Below, in pieces: positions 1-7,573 of a DNA stretch of 7,573 nt (position 1 is its first letter; every line of letters starts with the position of its first letter). The position numbers and the translations under genes are program-made. The notes under the pieces were generated by a model. The model was not told the DNA's origin. It searched no databases and worked only from the letters and a program-made list of their open reading frames with translations. The stretch comes from Acidocella sp. 35-58-6 (GTDB lineage Bacteria; Pseudomonadota; Alphaproteobacteria; Acetobacterales; Acetobacteraceae), in NCBI GenBank assembly GCA_002281005.1, contig NCFD01000047.1:1-7573 (forward strand). The letters are read 5' to 3'.

Positions 1-3861
<3,861 letters not shown>

Positions 3862-3870
3862 CGTTCAACA

Positions 3871-3875
3871 CCCTC
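3871..3875 (-). promoter_or_regulatory. Ribosome binding site of rpoC
   Basis: On the minus strand the bases GAGGG lie 9 nt before the ATG at 3861, a slightly long but workable Shine-Dalgarno spacing. They lie within the 43-nt gap, 29 nt after the rpoB stop codon, so ribosomes ending rpoB are released close to this site and coupled initiation is plausible. The site supports ATG 3861 over the in-frame ATG at 3849. Confidence 0.75.
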
Positions 3876-3895
3876 AAATTTCTGGTTGTGGTCAG

Positions 3896-3920
3896 GCAAT
3901 CGGCTCAAGTCGCCGATTGC
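3896..3920 (-). other. Perfect 9-bp inverted repeat (RNA hairpin) around the rpoB stop codon
   Basis: On the transcript, GCAATCGGC (3920-3912) is followed by a 7-nt loop GACTTGA (3911-3905) and then by the exact complement GCCGATTGC (3904-3896). The last three loop bases are the rpoB TGA. The left arm encodes part of the non-conserved RpoB tail EQSAT. The next bases on the transcript, CTGACCACAACC, contain no U-run, so this is not a standard intrinsic terminator. The 3' arm ends 34 nt before the rpoC ATG and leaves the ribosome binding site unpaired. The repeat is seen directly; a role in mRNA processing, stability or rpoB-rpoC coupling is inference. Confidence 0.6.
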
Positions 3921-6900
3921 TCTAAGTCCACATTCAACCCCAGGGATTTCAACTCTTTCAGCAACACATTGAAGCTTTCAGGAATACCGGCTTCGAAGTT
4001 ATCCTGCTCGCGCACAATCGCCTCATACACCTTGGTACGGCCCGAGACGTCATCGGACTTAACCGTAAGCATTTCCTGCAAGGTGTAGGCGGCACCGTAA
4101 GCCTCAAGCGCCCAGACCTCCATCTCACCAAAGCGCTGACCACCAAACTGCGCCTTACCACCCAGCGGCTGCTGGGTAACCAGGCTGTACGGGCCGATCG
4201 AGCGGGCGTGGATTTTATCGTCAACCAAGTGATGCAGCTTCAGCATATACATGTAACCAACGGTCACCTTGCGCTCAAACTGTTCTCCGGTACGGCCATC
4301 CTTCAGCCACACCTGGCCTGAGACATCCAGCCCGGCTTTTGCCAGCATCGCCTCAATGTCAGGGATACGAGCACCATCGAACACTGGGGTTGCGATGGGG
4401 ATGCCTTTTTTGAGGTTTCCGCAAAGCTCGACCAATTCGGCATCGTTCATGTCAGCGATCTGATTGCTGTAGATGTCATCGCCGTAGATGTCCTTCAGCA
4501 GGTTCAGTAACTCAACGCGGGCAAGCCCGGTGCGGCGGTATTCTTCCACCGCCACGCCAACCTGTTTGCCCAGGTTCGCGCAGGCCCAGCCCAGATGCAC
4601 TTCCAGAATCTGCCCCACATTCATCCGGCTCGGCACGCCGAGCGGGTTGAGCACGAGATCAACCGGGGTGCCATCCTCAAGGAACGGCATGTCTTCCACA
4701 GGTACCACCCGCGAGACCACACCCTTGTTACCATGACGGCCAGCCATCTTATCGCCCGGCTGCAGCTTACGCTTCACCGCAATAAACACTTTCACCATCT
4801 TCATCACGCCCGGCAGCAACTCATCGCCGCGCTGTAACTTCTCAACCTTGCTCTCGAAGCGGTCCTGCAAACGCTTGGCTGCGGCATCGAATTCCCGCTT
4901 GAGAATTTCAATGCTCGCCATCACGGCGTCATCCTGCACCACCACATTGCGCCAGGCCCCACGCGGATGCTCCGCCAGCACTTCGGAGGTGATTTCGGTG
5001 CCGGACTTGATGCCCTTGAAGCCTGAACCGGCAATCTGGCCCAGCAAAGTTTCGCGCAGACGGTTGAGGAACGAACGCTCCTGAATGGCGCGCTCATCGT
5101 CACGGTCCTTGGCCAGACGCTCGATTTCAGCGCGTTCAATCGCCAGCGCACGTTCGTCCTTGTCCACACCGCGGCGGTTGAACACCCGCACATCCACAAT
5201 CGTGCCCGCCACACCCGGCGGCAACTTCAGCGAGGTATCACGTACATCTGAGGCTTTTTCACCAAAGATGGCACGCAGCAGTTTTTCTTCCGGCGTCATC
5301 GGGCTTTCGCCCTTCGGCGTCACCTTACCCACCAAAATATCACCGGGGTTCACCTCAGCGCCGATATACACGATGCCGGCTTCGTCGAGGTTACGCAGGG
5401 CTTCCTCACCGACATTCGGGATATCGCGGGTGATTTCCTCCTGGCCGAGCTTGGTGTCACGCGCCATGACTTCGAATTCTTCAATATGAATTGAAGTGAA
5501 CACGTCATCGCGGGCAATCCGCTCAGAGATCAAAATCGAGTCTTCGAAGTTATAACCATTCCACGGCATGAACGCGCACAGGGCGTTACGGCCCAGCGCC
5601 AATTCACCCAATTCAGTGGACGGGCCGTCAGCGATGATATCGCCTTCCGACACACGGTCACCCACGCGGACCAGCGGACGCTGATTGATGCAGGTGGACT
5701 GGTTGGAGCGCATATATTTGCGCATGCGGTAAATATCCACGCCCTTGGTCGCGCCATCTTCACCGGTGGCACGCACCACAATACGCGCACCATCGATCTG
5801 GTCGATAACGCCGGCGCGTTTAGCAACGATGGTCGCACCGGAGTCACGCGCCACAGCGGCTTCCATGCCAGTGCCCACCAAAGGTGCATCGGACTGGATC
5901 AGCGGCACGGCTTGCCGCTGCATGTTCGATCCCATCAACGCGCGGTTGGCGTCATCGTTTTCAAGGAAGGGAATCAACGCCGCCGCGACCGACACCAACT
6001 GCTTTGGTGAGACGTCAATGGCGGTCACTTCATCGGGCTTGACCAAAAGGAAGTCGCCGTTGCGGCGTACCGAAACCAGGTCGGCGGTGAATTTGCCGGT
6101 GCTGTCTTTCTTCGCGTCAGCCTGCGCCACCGTCAGGCGCTCTTCCTCCATCGCAGAGAGATACTTCCACGAAGGCTGCACCACGCCGTCTTTCACCAAC
6201 TGATACGGGGTTTCGATAAACCCGTATTTATTGACCTTGGCGTAAGTGGCCAGCGAGTTAATCAGACCAATATTCGGGCCTTCCGGCGTCTCAATCGGGC
6301 AAATACGGCCATAATGCGTCGGGTGAACGTCACGCACTTCAAAGCCGGCGCGCTCGCGGGTCAAACCGCCTGGCCCGAGCGCAGAAAGACGACGCTTATG
6401 CGTCACTTCCGAGAGCGGATTGGTCTGGTCCATGAACTGCGAGAGCTGGCTGGAACCGAAGAATTCGCGCACCGCAGCCGCAGCCGGTTTGGCGTTGATC
6501 AAATCATGCGGCATCACGCTGTCGATATCGACCGAGCCCATACGCTCGCGGATGGCACGTTCCATACGCAGCAAGCCAACGCGGTACTGATTCTCCATCA
6601 ACTCGCCCACGGAACGCACGCGGCGATTGCCGAGATTGTCGATGTCATCAATGGCGCCACGGCCATCCTTCAGTTCGCACATAATCTTCAGGGTGCGGAT
6701 AATGTCTTCCTTGCGTAAGGTCCGCACTGAATCATCGCACTCCAAACCCAGACGCATATTCATCTTCACGCGGCCAACAGCCGAGAGATCATAGCGGTCA
6801 GCATCGAAGAACAGGCCACGGAACAAAGCCTCAGCGGTCTCCGAGGTTGGCGGCTCGCCGGGGCGCATGACGCGGTAAATATCGATCAGCGCATCTTCAC

Positions 6901-7573
6901 GGTTACTGTTTTTATCAACCGCCAGGGTGTTGCGGATCCACGGACCATTGCTCTGGTCAACCGCCAGGGTCGGCAACTCGTCGATGCCTTTTTCTTCAAG
7001 TAACGCGAGTTTGGCTTCAATCAGCTCTTCACCGGCTTCAGCAAAAATCTCACCGGTCTCGGGGTCGAACATATCAACCGCCACAAAGCGGCCTAACAGG
7101 TCGTTACGAGCCACCAGCACGCGTTTGGTTTTTTCGGCAATCTTGCGCACCACACGGGCGGTGAGTTTTTCCTCGGTTTTGGCCACCACTTCACCAGTGT
7201 CGGCATCCACCAAATCTTCAATCAGCTTCTGGTTACGAAAGGCTTCAGCTTCAAACGGACGGGCCCATTGGCCCTTGGTGCAGGTAAACAATACCTGGCC
7301 GTAGAAATCCCCCAGGATTTCTTCAGCATCCATGCCCTTCAATTCGGAAAGCTCGACGGTTTCTCCCTTGGCTTCGCGGGCCACCTTCAATGCCTCGGTG
7401 GCTTTGCTGTGCAACGCATACAGCAGCGTGGTCACCGGCAGCTTACGCTTACGGTCGATACGCACATACACGAGGTCTTTGGCGTCGAACTCGAAATCAA
7501 GCCACGAGCCACGATACGGGATCACACGGGCAGTGAATAAATACTTGCCTGACGAATGGGTTTTACCCTTGTC
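3905..7573 (-). CDS. rpoB: DNA-directed RNA polymerase subunit beta (5' end cut off by window edge)
   Basis: This is the second large catalytic subunit of RNA polymerase, forming the upper jaw of the active-site cleft and the rifampicin pocket. The frame is open from the right edge to TGA 3905-3907, giving 1222 residues. The first visible residues, [10 protein letters not shown], match E. coli beta near residue 160, so about 160 N-terminal residues lie outside. The in-frame GTG at 7525 is therefore internal, not the start. Seen in order (residue 1 = codon at 7573): lobe with the proteobacterial insertion; rifampicin clusters I (6377-6457) and II (6260-6289); GYNFEDS with E677 and D678, matching E. 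coli E813 and D814; flap-tip EEKLLRAIF (5264-5290); a charged, coiled-coil-like insertion; [12 protein letters not shown] with K942 and K950, matching catalytic K1065 and K1073; and the C-terminal clamp contact ending in [12 protein letters not shown] 25-residue stretch encoded at 7337-7411 has no counterpart in E. coli. Nothing suggests truncation or decay apart from the window edge. Confidence 0.98.
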   Translation of the reverse strand, partial: DKGKTHSSGKYLFTARVIPYRGSWLDFEFDAKDLVYVRIDRKRKLPVTTLLYALHSKATEALKVAREAKGETVELSELKGMDAEEILGDFYGQVLFTCTKGQWARPFEAEAFRNQKLIEDLVDADTGEVVAKTEEKLTARVVRKIAEKTKRVLVARNDLLGRFVAVDMFDPETGEIFAEAGEELIEAKLALLEEKGIDELPTLAVDQSNGPWIRNTLAVDKNSNREDALIDIYRVMRPGEPPTSETAEALFRGLFFDADRYDLSAVGRVKMNMRLGLECDDSVRTLRKEDIIRTLKIMCELKDGRGAIDDIDNLGNRRVRSVGELMENQYRVGLLRMERAIRERMGSVDIDSVMPHDLINAKPAAAAVREFFGSSQLSQFMDQTNPLSEVTHKRRLSALGPGGLTRERAGFEVRDVHPTHYGRICPIETPEGPNIGLINSLATYAKVNKYGFIETPYQLVKDGVVQPSWKYLSAMEEERLTVAQADAKKDSTGKFTADLVSVRRNGDFLLVKPDEVTAIDVSPKQLVSVAAALIPFLENDDANRALMGSNMQRQAVPLIQSDAPLVGTGMEAAVARDSGATIVAKRAGVIDQIDGARIVVRATGEDGATKGVDIYRMRKYMRSNQSTCINQRPLVRVGDRVSEGDIIADGPSTELGELALGRNALCAFMPWNGYNFEDSILISERIARDDVFTSIHIEEFEVMARDTKLGQEEITRDIPNVGEEALRNLDEAGIVYIGAEVNPGDILVGKVTPKGESPMTPEEKLLRAIFGEKASDVRDTSLKLPPGVAGTIVDVRVFNRRGVDKDERALAIERAEIERLAKDRDDERAIQERSFLNRLRETLLGQIAGSGFKGIKSGTEITSEVLAEHPRGAWRNVVVQDDAVMASIEILKREFDAAAKRLQDRFESKVEKLQRGDELLPGVMKMVKVFIAVKRKLQPGDKMAGRHGNKGVVSRVVPVEDMPFLEDGTPVDLVLNPLGVPSRMNVGQILEVHLGWACANLGKQVGVAVEEYRRTGLARVELLNLLKDIYGDDIYSNQIADMNDAELVELCGNLKKGIPIATPVFDGARIPDIEAMLAKAGLDVSGQVWLKDGRTGEQFERKVTVGYMYMLKLHHLVDDKIHARSIGPYSLVTQQPLGGKAQFGGQRFGEMEVWALEAYGAAYTLQEMLTVKSDDVSGRTKVYEAIVREQDNFEAGIPESFNVLLKELKSLGLNVDLEQSAT

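Noticed and set aside
3896..3920. Intrinsic terminator between rpoB and rpoC
   Set aside because: The stem is good but no U-run follows it, and termination here would cut off rpoC, an essential gene with no visible promoter of its own.
7523..7525. GTG at 7525 as the rpoB start
   Set aside because: The frame stays open to the window edge and the 16 codons before it encode the conserved [10 protein letters not shown] and following residues, so the true start lies outside the window.

Overview
The window lies entirely inside the RNA polymerase beta/beta-prime operon of a proteobacterium and is read from the minus strand. It holds two partial genes. rpoB runs from the right edge (5' end cut off) to a TGA stop at 3905-3907. 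After a 43-nt gap comes rpoC, which starts at ATG 3861 and runs off the left edge (3' end cut off). Both reading frames are open with no frameshift or internal stop: 1222 visible rpoB codons plus stop, and 1287 visible rpoC codons. I translated the rpoC frame by hand, because it has no stop inside the window.

The sequence points to an alphaproteobacterium. This is a judgement from remembered family sequences, not from a search. RpoB carries the proteobacterial insertions in the lobe and before the catalytic lysines, wording such as [10 protein letters not shown], and a C-terminus ending in [12 protein letters not shown]. RpoC carries alphaproteobacteria-like stretches such as FGKDDMVIP and [15 protein letters not shown] cannot name an order or genus. 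Base composition looks moderately GC-rich.

Layout by region: 7573-3905 (minus) is rpoB, from about E. coli residue 160 to the end. 3904-3862 is the intercistronic gap, with a perfect 9-bp inverted repeat straddling the rpoB stop and a Shine-Dalgarno sequence for rpoC. 3861-1 (minus) is rpoC, from residue 1 to about 100 residues short of the usual end. No other gene, RNA gene, mobile element, CRISPR array or promoter could be supported.

The two products form the two halves of the catalytic core of RNA polymerase: beta-prime supplies the Mg-binding NADFDGD loop, bridge helix and trigger loop, and beta supplies the facing catalytic lysines and the rifampicin pocket. The order and tight spacing fit one co-transcribed, translation-coupled unit, normally preceded by rplJL and often followed by rpsL-rpsG, both outside the window. 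I found no undescribed system. The points worth a second look are the hairpin at the rpoB stop, a 25-residue RpoB insertion, and RpoC changes at positions that bind ppGpp in E. coli.
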